Below, one piece after another: positions 34,209 through 43,777 of a stretch of DNA of 52,192 nucleotides (position 1 is its first letter; the number at the start of each line of letters is the position of its first letter). The notes beneath the pieces were generated by a model. The model was given only the letters and a program-made list of their open reading frames with translations. It was not told where the DNA came from and made no database searches. A program made the position numbers and the translations under genes. The stretch is from DAOSVX01 sp964440405 (GTDB taxonomy: Bacteria > Bacillota_I > Bacilli_A > RF39 > UBA660): assembly GCA_964440405.1 (NCBI GenBank), contig CAYTSB010000001.1, forward strand, positions 1-52,192. The letters are read 5' to 3'.

Positions 34209-35277
34209 GAATAATATTTCTAGCAATGGCAAATAAAACAATAAAAGTGACTAAACTACTACCCCCATAACTTATTAAAGGTAAAGTTATACCCATAATT
34301 GGTAATAAGCCAATATTCATCATTATAGAATAAATGGTTTGAAACAAGAAAATTGTTAAAACCCCAAAAACAAAATAATAATATTGTAAATTTTTAATAT
34401 TCTTTAAATTATCTAAAAAGAATTTAGTCATTATAATATAAATTAAAATTAAAAGTATTCCCCCTATAAAACCAACTTTAGTAATAATTAAACTAAAAAT
34501 AAAATCAGTTGGTGCTTCAATAATGTATAAAGGAATACTTTTTATACCATGGCCAAATATCCCACTAGTTCCTATATTAATTAAAGCATTTTCCAATTGC
34601 ATATTATTATTAAAGTTCAGGAGACGATCAATTCGATAATACATTGAACTGCTAAATATCTTAATGAACATCTCTTTATTAGAGTAATAAACTAAAGCCA
34701 AAGCTAAAATTATGATAATCATAAAACCAATAATCCCAAGTAACCATTTGTAATTTATTTTAGAAATAAATAATAAGGAAAAAACTATTACCAAGTAAAT
34801 TATAACTCCTCCAGTATCTGGCTCTAAAAAAGTTAAAATACTGGGGATTAAAAAAATCAACCATATTTTTAGAATAGTTCCAAAATCTTTTTTGGTTTTT
34901 TCATTAAATTTTATTTGAGCTAAAAACTTACTTAAATATAAAATTAAAGATAATTTCATTATTTCACTTGGTTGAATAGTGACTCCATTAAATAAAAGCC
35001 ATGCTCTAGAGCCATTAACTTCCTTACCGAAAAATAAAACTAACAGCAAAAGAATTATATTAAAAAGATAAATTACAAAACTGTATTTAAAAATTATATC
35101 AATATTAATATATTTAAATAAAATTAAAACTGCAATTGTTCCAAGATAAAAATATAATTGTTTATTAAAATAACCGCTATAATTTGAATTTAGTATTTCA
35201 ATATTAAATAAGCCAATTAAAGAATAAACCATTAATAAAAATACAGGAATATAAAATTCTAATTTTTTCTTTATCAT
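34177..35277 (-). CDS. rodA: RodA/FtsW/SpoVE-family glycosyltransferase
   Basis: About 366 residues with about ten membrane helices. SEDS-family features: the segment INGVTIQPSE-like (FNGVTIQPSEIMKLSLILYL), the EPDTGGVIIYL motif, and a C-terminal GITLPLISYGGSS. SEDS proteins polymerise lipid II into glycan strands together with a class B PBP. RodA is chosen because of length and isolation from division genes; FtsW or SpoVE cannot be excluded. The ATG at 35277 is given; TTG at 35295 would add six residues. Ribosome site is weak. Confidence 0.88.
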   Translation of the reverse strand: MIKKKLEFYIPVFLLMVYSLIGLFNIEILNSNYSGYFNKQLYFYLGTIAVLILFKYINIDIIFKYSFVIYLFNIILLLLVLFFGKEVNGSRAWLLFNGVTIQPSEIMKLSLILYLSKFLAQIKFNEKTKKDFGTILKIWLIFLIPSILTFLEPDTGGVIIYLVIVFSLLFISKINYKWLLGIIGFMIIIILALALVYYSNKEMFIKIFSSSMYYRIDRLLNFNNNMQLENALINIGTSGIFGHGIKSIPLYIIEAPTDFIFSLIITKVGFIGGILLILIYIIMTKFFLDNLKNIKNLQYYYFVFGVLTIFLFQTIYSIMMNIGLLPIMGITLPLISYGGSSLVTFIVLFAIARNIILSNSKVDSKV

Positions 35278-35350
35278 AATAATATTGTTAACCAAAAAAA
35301 TAATTATACAACATCTAGGCCTTTATTCATAAAATATAATGAGGTGACCT

Positions 35351-35629
35351 ATGGACAAAAATTTACCGCGAGTATTTGCCAATCCATTAAGTAAGAAAAT
35401 AAATAATCAGAAGGAGTTCTTTTATGGCAATAATATTCGCAATAATACATTAGTTAGTGAAAAACTGGCTAAAATATTTAAACCTTCTAACTTTATTTAT
35501 AAAAAAGATGTAGTAATCACTACATCTAAAGGCGTATTTAACAAAACAATCATTGGTTATACTAAAAATAAACTTTTAACTAAAGACAATCAAGCAATTA
35601 ACATTAATGACATTTTAGATATTGAATAA
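35351..35629 (+). CDS. Small hypothetical protein
   Basis: 92 residues, basic, no signal peptide or membrane helix. The second half looks like a small beta-barrel (FIYKKDVVITTSKGVFNKTI, GYTKNKLLT). A good AGGTGA site lies just before the ATG. No family is recognised. It diverges from rodA. Confidence 0.7.
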   Translation: MDKNLPRVFANPLSKKINNQKEFFYGNNIRNNTLVSEKLAKIFKPSNFIYKKDVVITTSKGVFNKTIIGYTKNKLLTKDNQAININDILDIE

Positions 35630-35705
35630 TTGATTAGAAAATAATTAATACCCGCAGCAGCTTTAATTTTATCTAAAGTTACGGTTGCTTTTTTCTGAAA
35701 TTAAA

Positions 35706-36791
35706 TTAATTAATTCGATTTTTATTTTTATACATTTTCTGATCAGCTTTAGTCAGCATCTTATTTAAATTGTTTTTGTCAGGGTTGTAAATACTGCTAC
35801 CGATACTTAATCCTATCTGAATCTTGTGTTTGCTGTTATATAGATCAAGATTCTTTTTAATTTTCTCAGGAATAACATTTAAGCTAATAATATCATTAAT
35901 TTTGGCAATTATTAAAAACTCATCGCCACCATATCTGATAATGTAGTCACTTTGACGAACTGAAGTTGTTAATATCTTGGCAACATCAATCAATACTTTG
36001 TCCCCCTTATTATGGCCATAAGTATCGTTAATAGATTTAAATTTATCAATATCAATCATGTAAACAGCACTTACTTTACCAACTCCTCTTTTATCGTTTT
36101 GAAATCTTTCCAAAACTACCCGGTTGTAAACTCCAGTTAGTTTATCTCGATTCATAATTTCTTCATGATTATTAGAATATAAAAGTAAGCCGCATATTAA
36201 ATAAGTTAAAGTTAAGATACTTATACTATTTAAAACAAATATTTCTAAAATAATTCCTGTAATAGCAATTATAATTATTAAAAATAAACGAATATTCCTA
36301 ATTTGATCTTTAAATATCCTTAAATAAATGTATCTAAATAATAAAACTAATAAGGGGATTATAGAAACAATTAAGAATCTGCTATAATAACCAGCTTCAG
36401 TTATATAACCAGGGACTATTCTATCTTTGTTATAATAAAATACAAAAGTTATCAAAATTAAACACAAAGCATAATAAATCTTTCTAACAAATATATTTTT
36501 ATTAGTATTAAAAATATATTTTAAATATTTGTCTTTAAAATAATCATATAAAATAACTGGCAGATAAAATATTATAATAAAAGCAATTATTAATAATATT
36601 AGTCTTAGCATCTCTAAATTGATAGAGACAATCATTAACAAGTTAACTAGTGCTAAACTTATTACTCCTAAAAGAAATTTTTTTAAAATTTTGGAATTAT
36701 TAGTGAAACTATTTTTAAATTTTAAATGATAATCTAATAATAATATCAGAGTAATTATTAACGAATAAATTTCAAAATTAATACTATTCAA
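35706..36791 (-). CDS. Membrane-bound GGDEF diguanylate cyclase
   Basis: 361 residues. About seven to eight membrane helices (1-205) are followed by a GGDEF domain with intact YGGDEF at 287-292 and an RQSD inhibitory site (279-282) five residues before it. It should make cyclic di-GMP and be inhibited by its product. The start is TTG at 36791 with AGAGGTGG just upstream. It follows folD by 18 nt. Cyclic di-GMP often controls pili and surface structures, so a link to the Tad/T4SS block is possible. Confidence 0.92.
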   Translation of the reverse strand: MNSINFEIYSLIITLILLLDYHLKFKNSFTNNSKILKKFLLGVISLALVNLLMIVSINLEMLRLILLIIAFIIIFYLPVILYDYFKDKYLKYIFNTNKNIFVRKIYYALCLILITFVFYYNKDRIVPGYITEAGYYSRFLIVSIIPLLVLLFRYIYLRIFKDQIRNIRLFLIIIIAITGIILEIFVLNSISILTLTYLICGLLLYSNNHEEIMNRDKLTGVYNRVVLERFQNDKRGVGKVSAVYMIDIDKFKSINDTYGHNKGDKVLIDVAKILTTSVRQSDYIIRYGGDEFLIIAKINDIISLNVIPEKIKKNLDLYNSKHKIQIGLSIGSSIYNPDKNNLNKMLTKADQKMYKNKNRIN

Positions 36792-36809
36792 TATCCACCT
36801 CTTTGCCTT

Positions 36810-37631
36810 TCAATCATTTATTTTGGCTGTAACAACCTGCTCCAACAATTTGATAATTGTAACTGGGCCTACTCCCCCTGGTACGGGAGTATATGCGATA
36901 CTTTTTTTAAAACATTCGGGATCAATATCTCCTTTATTGTTTTTATTGTATCCAGCATCAACCAGAATAACACCTTTTTTGATCCATGAAGGTTTAACAC
37001 AATGAGCCTTGCCAATTGCCCCTACTACAATATCGGCTTTTTTACAAATTATTTCAATATTCTTAGTATAACTATGACAAATAGTAACTGTAGCATTTTC
37101 ATTTAACAGCATCATTGCCAAAGGTTTACCTAAAATTCTACTTCTACCAATTACTACAACATTTTTACCTGTAAAAGATATATTATAATATTTAAGTAAA
37201 GATATAATTGCCAACGGAGTTGCCGAATAAAATAAAGTGTTACCAACACTCATATTACCAAAAGTTAAAGCGTTCAAGCCATCAACATCTTTTAAAGGAC
37301 TAATACTGTTAAAACATAAATTTTCATCAATATGTTTAGGCATTGGATGCTGAATTATAATTCCATTAATCTTTTTTTCGTTATTTAATTTATTAACAAG
37401 ACTAATTACTTCTTCAGTACTAGTTTTTTCTTCTAAGTGATAAATTTCATTTTCTATGCCAACCATTTTACATTTATTTGCCTTCATATTGACATATGTT
37501 AAAGAACTGGGATCATTTCCAACCAGTATAACTGCTAGTTTAGGTTTGTTTTTTAATTTGCTAACTGTTTTAATTAAATTATCTTCACAAATTTTAGCAT
37601 AGTTTCTGCCATCCAGCACAATCCTGTTCAT
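36810..37631 (-). CDS. folD: Bifunctional methylene-THF dehydrogenase/cyclohydrolase FolD
   Basis: 273 residues, normal for FolD, which interconverts 5,10-methylene- and 10-formyl-tetrahydrofolate in one-carbon metabolism. Key features: catalytic Tyr46/Lys50 (YVNMK), GIIIQHPMP, DVDGLN, the NADP-binding VVIGRSRILGKP, and PVPGGVGPVTI near the end. GGTGAT precedes the ATG and a TATAAT box lies at 37653-37648 on the minus strand. Confidence 0.96.
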   Translation of the reverse strand: MNRIVLDGRNYAKICEDNLIKTVSKLKNKPKLAVILVGNDPSSLTYVNMKANKCKMVGIENEIYHLEEKTSTEEVISLVNKLNNEKKINGIIIQHPMPKHIDENLCFNSISPLKDVDGLNALTFGNMSVGNTLFYSATPLAIISLLKYYNISFTGKNVVVIGRSRILGKPLAMMLLNENATVTICHSYTKNIEIICKKADIVVGAIGKAHCVKPSWIKKGVILVDAGYNKNNKGDIDPECFKKSIAYTPVPGGVGPVTIIKLLEQVVTAKIND

Positions 37632-37997
37632 TTAAATCACCACTTTAATTATATCATGAACCCATATTATCCTAGTATAAATTTTTTAAAAACCATTATA
37701 ATTTAAATTGGTGGCTATGACGGAATAATTATTGGGCTGTTATGAAATTGTTCCTGCTAATATTGAATACATAAAAAAGAACATCTAACAGAAAAGGTAA
37801 AATGATTCATAAAATTAATCCTGATGATAAATTCTATTTACGATATTATGTTGGACCCATTCTGCCAACTACTAAAATTTTTTGTTTGATTCAGTGCTGT
37901 TTTAAAGTGTTGCTATGATAGTAAATGTTACTAAAACCCATTTTAACTCATATATTATACTGTACATTTAGATAAAAAATAGAAAGGTGGTATTAAT
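37632..37997. other. 366-nt region without a convincing gene
   Basis: Holds the folD promoter at its left end and the AAAGGTGG site of the LysM-CAP gene at its right end. The middle has short broken open frames (for example GGYDGIIIG in one frame, NPDDKFYLRYYVG in another) that look like a decayed coding remnant but match nothing I recognise. Confidence 0.5.
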
Positions 37998-38744
37998 ATG
38001 GCAACTTATACAGTCATGAAAGGCGACACAATGTGGCAAATCGCTATGAAACATGGAATTGAATTAAATGAACTGTTAGAAGCTAATCCCCAAATTTCAA
38101 ACTCATCTCTTATTTATCCAGGTCAAATAATTAATATTCCCACTAATGATACAACAAGTTATACAGTAACGAAAGGTGACACGATGTGGCATATAGCTGC
38201 AAAATATGGAATTGGGTTAAGCGACTTAATGGCAGCTAATCCTCAAGTTACAAATTCTGCTCTTATTTTTCCGGGCCAAATAATTAATATTCCTAAAGTT
38301 AATGGCAGTCCTGATGTTCCTAGCATTCCTAGTACTCCTAGTGTTCCCAATGACATAAGGGCACTAGAAACCGAAGTAGTTCGTTTGGTTAATGCTGAAA
38401 GAGCAAAAGTAGGAAGACCAGCGCTCACTGAAAATACTGAAATAAGCAATGTTGCTAGAATTAAATCAAAAGATTTTATAAACAACAATTATTTTTCACA
38501 TAACTCCCCTACTTATGGATCACCATTTGATATGCTTAGATCTTTTGGAATTACATTTACTGCTGCTGCAGAAAATATTGCCAGTGGCCAAAAAACAGCT
38601 GCACAAGTTATGAACACTTGGATGAATTCCTCAGGACATAGAACAAATATCCTAAACTCCACATATAATCAAACTGGTGTTGGTGTTGCAAAAGATAATA
38701 ATGGTAATTTATATTGGACTCAAATGTTCATAAGAAGTAAATAA
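37998..38744 (+). CDS. LysM-LysM-CAP protein without signal peptide (SafA/YkwD-like)
   Basis: 248 residues: LysM 1 (about 3-48), LysM 2 (about 54-99; very similar to the first), a Pro/Ser linker, and a CAP/SCP domain (about 124-246) with His168, Glu192 and His214 in SHNS, AENIA and SGHRTNIL. LysM binds peptidoglycan. There is no signal peptide: LysM starts at residue 3, as in SafA and other proteins laid on the spore surface by the mother cell. AAAGGTGG precedes the ATG. Function could be coat assembly or germination; this is inference. Confidence 0.9.
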   Translation: MATYTVMKGDTMWQIAMKHGIELNELLEANPQISNSSLIYPGQIINIPTNDTTSYTVTKGDTMWHIAAKYGIGLSDLMAANPQVTNSALIFPGQIINIPKVNGSPDVPSIPSTPSVPNDIRALETEVVRLVNAERAKVGRPALTENTEISNVARIKSKDFINNNYFSHNSPTYGSPFDMLRSFGITFTAAAENIASGQKTAAQVMNTWMNSSGHRTNILNSTYNQTGVGVAKDNNGNLYWTQMFIRSK

Positions 38745-38803
38745 CTAAATATTAAAAAATCCCTTTGCTACTTTCATTTGATTTTTCTTTATTAGTATTT
38801 TAA

Positions 38804-38830
38804 AACCCAGACTTTATTAATATCTGGGTT
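38804..38830. terminator. Terminator after the LysM-CAP gene
   Basis: An 8-bp stem (AACCCAGA with TCTGGGTT) and 11-nt loop about 60 nt after the stop; T-rich on both sides. Confidence 0.6.
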
Positions 38831-38915
38831 ATTTATTGCTATATTTTATTTTTTGCTAACTATAATTTAGTATTAATCAGCTTCTTATTTTTTACACTTT
38901 GAAAACACACATAGC

Positions 38916-38953
38916 AAAGAAAAACTCCCATAAACACTAGGTTTAAAGGAGTT
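38916..38953 (-). terminator. Terminator of tmRNA
   Basis: Read on the minus strand: AACTCC, long loop, GGGAGTT followed by a T-rich run, starting 15 nt after the tmRNA 3' end. Confidence 0.65.
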
Positions 38954-38967
38954 GTAAAAATTCCATA

Positions 38968-39317
38968 TGGTGGAGCTGAGGAGAATTGAACTCCTGTCCA
39001 AAATATTCTTCAAAATAATGTCTACAAGTTTAGATAGGATTAATCTTAATTAAAGAAAAAAGTCCTAACTCTTTACTCCTTAATGCAGTCTATTGAATTC
39101 ATTAACTTATTCTAGACTAATAAGATAACTAGCTCATATTTATGAGCTTCTTATTCTATCCTATGAGCAAAAATAGATTAGAAGCTAGCTGTTGCCGATT
39201 AGGCGTAAGCTAATTCAAAATTACTGTTGTCAGTTATTTTATTTTGTGTTATTTAAGGCATAACTGCCACTTGCAATTATTTCAAGACATATTCTGTCGA
39301 AACCAATAAGCAGCCCC
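38968..39317 (-). ncRNA. ssrA: tmRNA (ssrA)
   Basis: 350 nt. The 5' end GGGGCTG pairs with 3' CAGCTCC before an encoded CCA, giving an alanine-type acceptor stem with the G-U pair at position 3. The tRNA-like part has GGTTTCGACAG at the 5' side and GGTTCAAT-like AGTTCAATTCT at the 3' side. The tag frame ends ...SNFELAYA then TAA (stop at 39201-39199). tmRNA with SmpB frees stalled ribosomes and tags the product for proteolysis. smpB lies 2.3 kb upstream. Confidence 0.97.
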
Positions 39318-39324
39318 ATGGTAG

Positions 39325-39333
39325 ATTATACCA
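39325..39333 (-). promoter_or_regulatory. Extended -10 promoter of ssrA
   Basis: TGGTATAAT on the minus strand, 7 nt before the tmRNA 5' end; no strong -35 box. Confidence 0.6.
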
Positions 39334-39340
39334 CACTTTA

Positions 39341-41182
39341 TTAATATTTTCTACTATGTTTCTTTCTTAGAGTTCTAATCTTTTTCATAAAGAATAAGCC
39401 AATAAGTGTATAAATGACTATTTTAATAATAAAATTCTTTTCAATAGTATTATCCTGATTTTTTGCTTTTTCCTGTTCTAAGACTTCATATTTGGCAATT
39501 AATTCTTTTGCTTTTTCTTCTTCATTTTCTATATTATTATATTCTTTAAAATAATCTTTTATCTCATTATAAAGTTCATTTACTTGATTTTTAAAATCTT
39601 TTCTTAAGTTTTTAGTAGACCAATTTTGTTCATTTTCATATAAATTCATCAAATTAATTGTACTATCACTTATCTTATATAAAGCTGGCGATATAGATGG
39701 ATTTATAAACTCCTCAGTACTAAAAGCTGATGTAATCTGGTAAAGAAGTTCTTCATTATATTTAAGTGCTAGAAACTCTATACCATAAGGTAAATCATCA
39801 ATAAAACCTAAAGGAACTGTAATACTGGGATAGCCAATGGCACTACTAACAAAACTTGAAGTTGCTCGAATAGTTGTACCACTTCCTAATTTAAACAGTT
39901 TATTTTTAGTTGTTGGATAGATGATAACATCAAAATCATTAGTTTCATAAATTTTATTAACATGATTCTGATATTTATCTCTAATATTATAAACATTATT
40001 TAAAGAACTGTTATTGTAATTACAACTTTCTTTATAGCCACCTAAACTATAAATTCTGCCGCTGGAACTTGCTAGTGCACTAAAGCTACGAATTTGACCA
40101 GTGGTATTTTTAATATATTCATTAAAACCATCACAAAAAGTAAAACCTGCTAAAGAATTAGACCACCAATTATAATGCTGGGAAGTATAAAAATCATCAA
40201 TATAAATAATATTTGCTCCTAAAGTCTCTAATTTTTTAATAGCTTTTAACATTTCATTATAAATATCTTGATCGGTAGTTGATAATGCTTTAATTGATGA
40301 ACTTTTACCTTTTAAAAATTCATTGGGTACTCCAATATTAATGTTTGCTAAAGATTTATCCTGATTAATACTTTTAGTATAATCAATTTGTTTATTATCC
40401 AATTTTTTCGCAACTACACTTAAAATAAGAGCATTATCTGCCACTGTTTTAGTAAGAATTCCTACTACATCTCTAGTTATATCATAAGGTATTACTCCCT
40501 TAGTACTGATAAGATCTAAACTGGGGCGGATACTAACCAGATTATTAGCTGAAGCTGGCACTCTAACCGAAGAATTAGTATCAGTTCCCAAAGCTGCTGC
40601 TGCAAAAGTTGTGGCTACTGCTACTGCACTGCCACCTGATGACCCGTAAGGAGTATATAAAGTATTGTAAGCATTTTTGACATTCCCAAAAGAACTATTT
40701 GAATCACTGGCCATGAAAGCAAATTCACTCATATTAGTTGTACCAATAATAATTGCCCCGGCGGCCTTTAATTTTGCCACCACTTCTGAATCGGCTTTAG
40801 GATAATTATCTTTTAAAGCTTTTGCTCCAGCAGTTGTTGCTATCCCCTTGACATCAATATTGGTTTTAACAACTATAGGAATACCATGCAAGATTCCCTT
40901 TATTTCTCCCTTAGATCTTAATAAATCCAGTTCTTTTGCTTCTTTAATGGCATTTTCATTTAAAAATAAAATAGCATTATATTTCTTGTTATATTCTTCT
41001 ATTCGGTCAAGATATAATTCTACTAATAACTCGCTAGTTAAATATCCTTTATCTAAAGCATTTTCTAGTTCAGATATAGACATTACAGTGATATCTACAG
41101 GAGCTTTAGAATAAGCATATATTTTAGGTATTAATAGTAAAAATAAAACTAAAAAAACAAGAATTTTTTTAATGATTTTCAT
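39341..41182 (-). CDS. Secreted membrane-anchored amidase-signature enzyme
   Basis: 613 residues. Signal peptide (about 1-23), amidase-signature domain (about 30-500) and C-terminal membrane helix (about 584-602) with a basic tail. The Ser-Ser-Lys triad is present: Lys in VVKTNID, Ser in GSSGGSA, and the nucleophile region GTDTNSSVRVPAS. It therefore hydrolyses an amide outside the cell; the target (peptide, peptidoglycan or a drug-like amide) is unknown. GatA is ruled out by the signal peptide and anchor. It overlaps the smpB stop by 14 nt. Confidence 0.9.
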   Translation of the reverse strand: MKIIKKILVFLVLFLLLIPKIYAYSKAPVDITVMSISELENALDKGYLTSELLVELYLDRIEEYNKKYNAILFLNENAIKEAKELDLLRSKGEIKGILHGIPIVVKTNIDVKGIATTAGAKALKDNYPKADSEVVAKLKAAGAIIIGTTNMSEFAFMASDSNSSFGNVKNAYNTLYTPYGSSGGSAVAVATTFAAAALGTDTNSSVRVPASANNLVSIRPSLDLISTKGVIPYDITRDVVGILTKTVADNALILSVVAKKLDNKQIDYTKSINQDKSLANINIGVPNEFLKGKSSSIKALSTTDQDIYNEMLKAIKKLETLGANIIYIDDFYTSQHYNWWSNSLAGFTFCDGFNEYIKNTTGQIRSFSALASSSGRIYSLGGYKESCNYNNSSLNNVYNIRDKYQNHVNKIYETNDFDVIIYPTTKNKLFKLGSGTTIRATSSFVSSAIGYPSITVPLGFIDDLPYGIEFLALKYNEELLYQITSAFSTEEFINPSISPALYKISDSTINLMNLYENEQNWSTKNLRKDFKNQVNELYNEIKDYFKEYNNIENEEEKAKELIAKYEVLEQEKAKNQDNTIEKNFIIKIVIYTLIGLFFMKKIRTLRKKHSRKY

Positions 41183-41612
41183 TTTGAAAAGCCTTTCTTT
41201 TTTCCATTTCCAGGTCTTTTTCTTTTAAACTTGCTCTTTTATCGTATAGTTTTTTACCTTTACATAAGCCTAACAATAACTTTACTTTGTTTTTTTTGAA
41301 ATACAATTTTAAAGGAATTAAAGTATTTCCATCTTCCATAACTCCACTTTTTAATCTTAATATTTCAGCTTTATGAAGAAGTAACTTTCTTTCTCTTCTT
41401 TCATCATGATTAAAAATACTAGATTCGTCATATTTAGAAATAAACATATTAATAATGAATACTTCTTCATTTTTTATTCTGGCATAAGTATCTTTAAGGT
41501 TTACATTACCTTTTCTGATAGATTTTATTTCACTACCTAAAAGTGAAATACCACATTCAATTTCTTTAATAATAAAGTAATCAAAGTAAGCTTTTTTATT
41601 CTTTATTTCCAT
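41169..41612 (-). CDS. smpB: SsrA-binding protein SmpB
   Basis: 147 residues, with KAYFDYFIIKEIECGISLLGSE-type opening, SIRKGNVNLKDTYARI, and the basic tail (LYDKRASLKEKD). SmpB delivers tmRNA to the stalled ribosome. The ATG at 41612 is favoured (GGTGATAAG upstream) over GTG at 41621. It overlaps the end of rnr by 17 nt. Confidence 0.95.
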   Translation of the reverse strand: MEIKNKKAYFDYFIIKEIECGISLLGSEIKSIRKGNVNLKDTYARIKNEEVFIINMFISKYDESSIFNHDERRERKLLLHKAEILRLKSGVMEDGNTLIPLKLYFKKNKVKLLLGLCKGKKLYDKRASLKEKDLEMEKRKAFQNENH

Positions 41613-43710
41613 TCTTATCACCTGTTACTATTTCAAAATCAATTAGAGAACTTTCTTTACTTGCTCCAACTAACTTAACCTTGATTTTATCTCCTAAACG
41701 ATAAGTTTTTTTGGTTTTCTGACCGATTAAGCAAAGTAATTCTTCAACATAGATATAATAGTCTCCCTTAATTGAACTGATGTGAACTAGTCCCTCAATT
41801 AAATTATCCAGTTCCACATAAAACCCATAATTAGCTACAGTATCTATTGTTCCAGTAAATTCTTCACCAATGTGTCCTTCCATATATTCTGCTGCTTTCA
41901 TATCGAAAACATCTCTTTCAGCTTTTTCACTAGCCTGTTCCATGACAGAAGAGTGCTCAGCAATAAAATCTAACTCCTGCTCAATGTTTTGAATAGTAGT
42001 TATACTTAAATCATTTAAAAATAAATAAGTTCTAATTAGCCGATGAACCTGTAAATCCGGAAATCTTCTAATTGGACTGGTAAAGTGAGTGTATTTTTTA
42101 CTAGCAAGTCCAAAGTGACCAACATTATTAGTTTGATAAACTGCTTTTTTCATACTTCTTAAAAGTAAGGCTGACAAAACACCAAATTCTTTTTTTTCTT
42201 TTAATTCTTCTAATAATTGCTGTAAGTTTTTATTAGAAAAATCTCTTGCTTTATTTTTTAATTTATATCCTAAGACTTTAATTAAATTTAGGAAGCGATC
42301 AATTTTTTCACTATCTGGATTCTCATGAACGCGATAAATAAAAGGCAGTTCCATATTACTGATATAAGTAGCAATTGATTCATTAGCTGCAATCATAAAG
42401 TCTTCAATTAACTTTTCGCCATCTTCTCTAATTCTTTTTTCAACTCCAATAGCTTTACCCTCACTATTTTGAATTATTTTGGCTTCATCTAAATCAAAAT
42501 CAATATAACCTCGGTGGACTTTATTTGCTCTTAAAATGTGAGCGAGCTCATTCATTTTTAATAAAGTGTCTTTAAACGGTAAATATTCATCTTGACATAT
42601 ATTGCGCATTAAAATATCATTAACTTTCTTGTAAGTCATTTGAATATTACTTTTAATATAGCTCTCAAATATTTTAGTATCTAAAATATTGCCTTTTTTA
42701 TCAATTCTCATTTCACAAGAAAGAGTTAGTCTTGCCTCATTAGGATTTAATGAACAAATACCATTAGAAAGTTTTCTGGGTAACATTGGGATAACTGTAT
42801 CAGCCAGATAAGAACTGGTTCCTCTTTTAAATGCTTCATTACCTAAAGGAGTATCTTTTTTTACATAATAACTAACATCAGCAATATGAACTCCCAAAAT
42901 ATAGTCATTCTTATCCATTTCTAAACTAATTGCATCATCAATATCCTTGGTATCGTCCCCGTCAATTGTAAATATTTGTTTAGCAGTTAAGTCTATTCTC
43001 CCCTTTAATTCACTTTTCTTTACTTCAGTAGGAATATTTTCTATTTCTTCATTAACTTCATCAGGAAATTCTTCTAAAATACCATACTTGTAAGCAATGC
43101 TTAGAATATCAACTCCCGGATCAGTTTTATGACCAATAATGGTAATAACTTTACCTTTGTATCTTCGATTAGTTATTTCTTTAGTAATAGCGACTAGGAC
43201 TTTATGTCCCGGAACACAATTTTTAGTGCTGTCTTCATCTAAGACAACTGTAATATCTTTTTTAACATCATCCAGTTTTAAATATAATTTATGATCTTCT
43301 TCAACTATTTCGCCGACCAGATTATTTAGTTCTCTTTTAACTATTTTTAAAACTCGACCTTCTTTTTTAAATGTCTTTGATATTATTTCACACAAAACAA
43401 TGTCATCGTGAATAGCACCATTTAAATTTTCTTTTTCTATTCTAATATCTTCCTCTTTAGGGAGTAAGACAAAACCAAAACCTTTTTCAGTAATTGCTAA
43501 TCTGCCTACTTTAATATTATTCATATATTCAAGTAAAACATATTTGTCTTTCCTGGTTTTATATACTAAATATTCGTTTTCTAATTCCACCAAAGTTTTT
43601 ATTAGCTCTGTTAACTCTTCTGGAGTTTTTAGATTTAATAAATCATTTATTTGAATTAATTCTAAAGGTTCATAACACTTTTTTAATAATTTAACAATTT
43701 CGTCTTTCAT
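41596..43710 (-). CDS. rnr: Ribonuclease R
   Basis: 704 residues. Cold-shock domains (GRLAITEKGFGFVLL), the RNB catalytic domain with the Asp cluster FTIDGDDTKDIDDAISL and GVHIADVSYYV, and a C-terminal S1 domain (GEEFTGTIDTVANYGFYVELD). It is a 3'-5' exoribonuclease that degrades structured RNA and trans-translated messages, matching its place in the secG-rnr-smpB-ssrA group. Confidence 0.96.
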   Translation of the reverse strand: MKDEIVKLLKKCYEPLELIQINDLLNLKTPEELTELIKTLVELENEYLVYKTRKDKYVLLEYMNNIKVGRLAITEKGFGFVLLPKEEDIRIEKENLNGAIHDDIVLCEIISKTFKKEGRVLKIVKRELNNLVGEIVEEDHKLYLKLDDVKKDITVVLDEDSTKNCVPGHKVLVAITKEITNRRYKGKVITIIGHKTDPGVDILSIAYKYGILEEFPDEVNEEIENIPTEVKKSELKGRIDLTAKQIFTIDGDDTKDIDDAISLEMDKNDYILGVHIADVSYYVKKDTPLGNEAFKRGTSSYLADTVIPMLPRKLSNGICSLNPNEARLTLSCEMRIDKKGNILDTKIFESYIKSNIQMTYKKVNDILMRNICQDEYLPFKDTLLKMNELAHILRANKVHRGYIDFDLDEAKIIQNSEGKAIGVEKRIREDGEKLIEDFMIAANESIATYISNMELPFIYRVHENPDSEKIDRFLNLIKVLGYKLKNKARDFSNKNLQQLLEELKEKKEFGVLSALLLRSMKKAVYQTNNVGHFGLASKKYTHFTSPIRRFPDLQVHRLIRTYLFLNDLSITTIQNIEQELDFIAEHSSVMEQASEKAERDVFDMKAAEYMEGHIGEEFTGTIDTVANYGFYVELDNLIEGLVHISSIKGDYYIYVEELLCLIGQKTKKTYRLGDKIKVKLVGASKESSLIDFEIVTGDKNGNKE

Positions 43711-43777
43711 ATATTACCTCTAGTTATATTTTATCATCATTAGACCCTATTTGCATTATTTATTTATATTTATTAAC

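Noticed and set aside
35640..35700. Terminator after the 92-residue gene
   Set aside because: A GCAGC/GTTGC pairing before a T-run exists but needs G-U pairs and a very long loop, so it is not convincing.
37802..37918. A 38-codon open frame with an AAAAGG site, starting MIHKINPDDKFYLRYY
   Set aside because: Short, odd Cys-containing end, no recognisable family, and it lies in a region that looks decayed.
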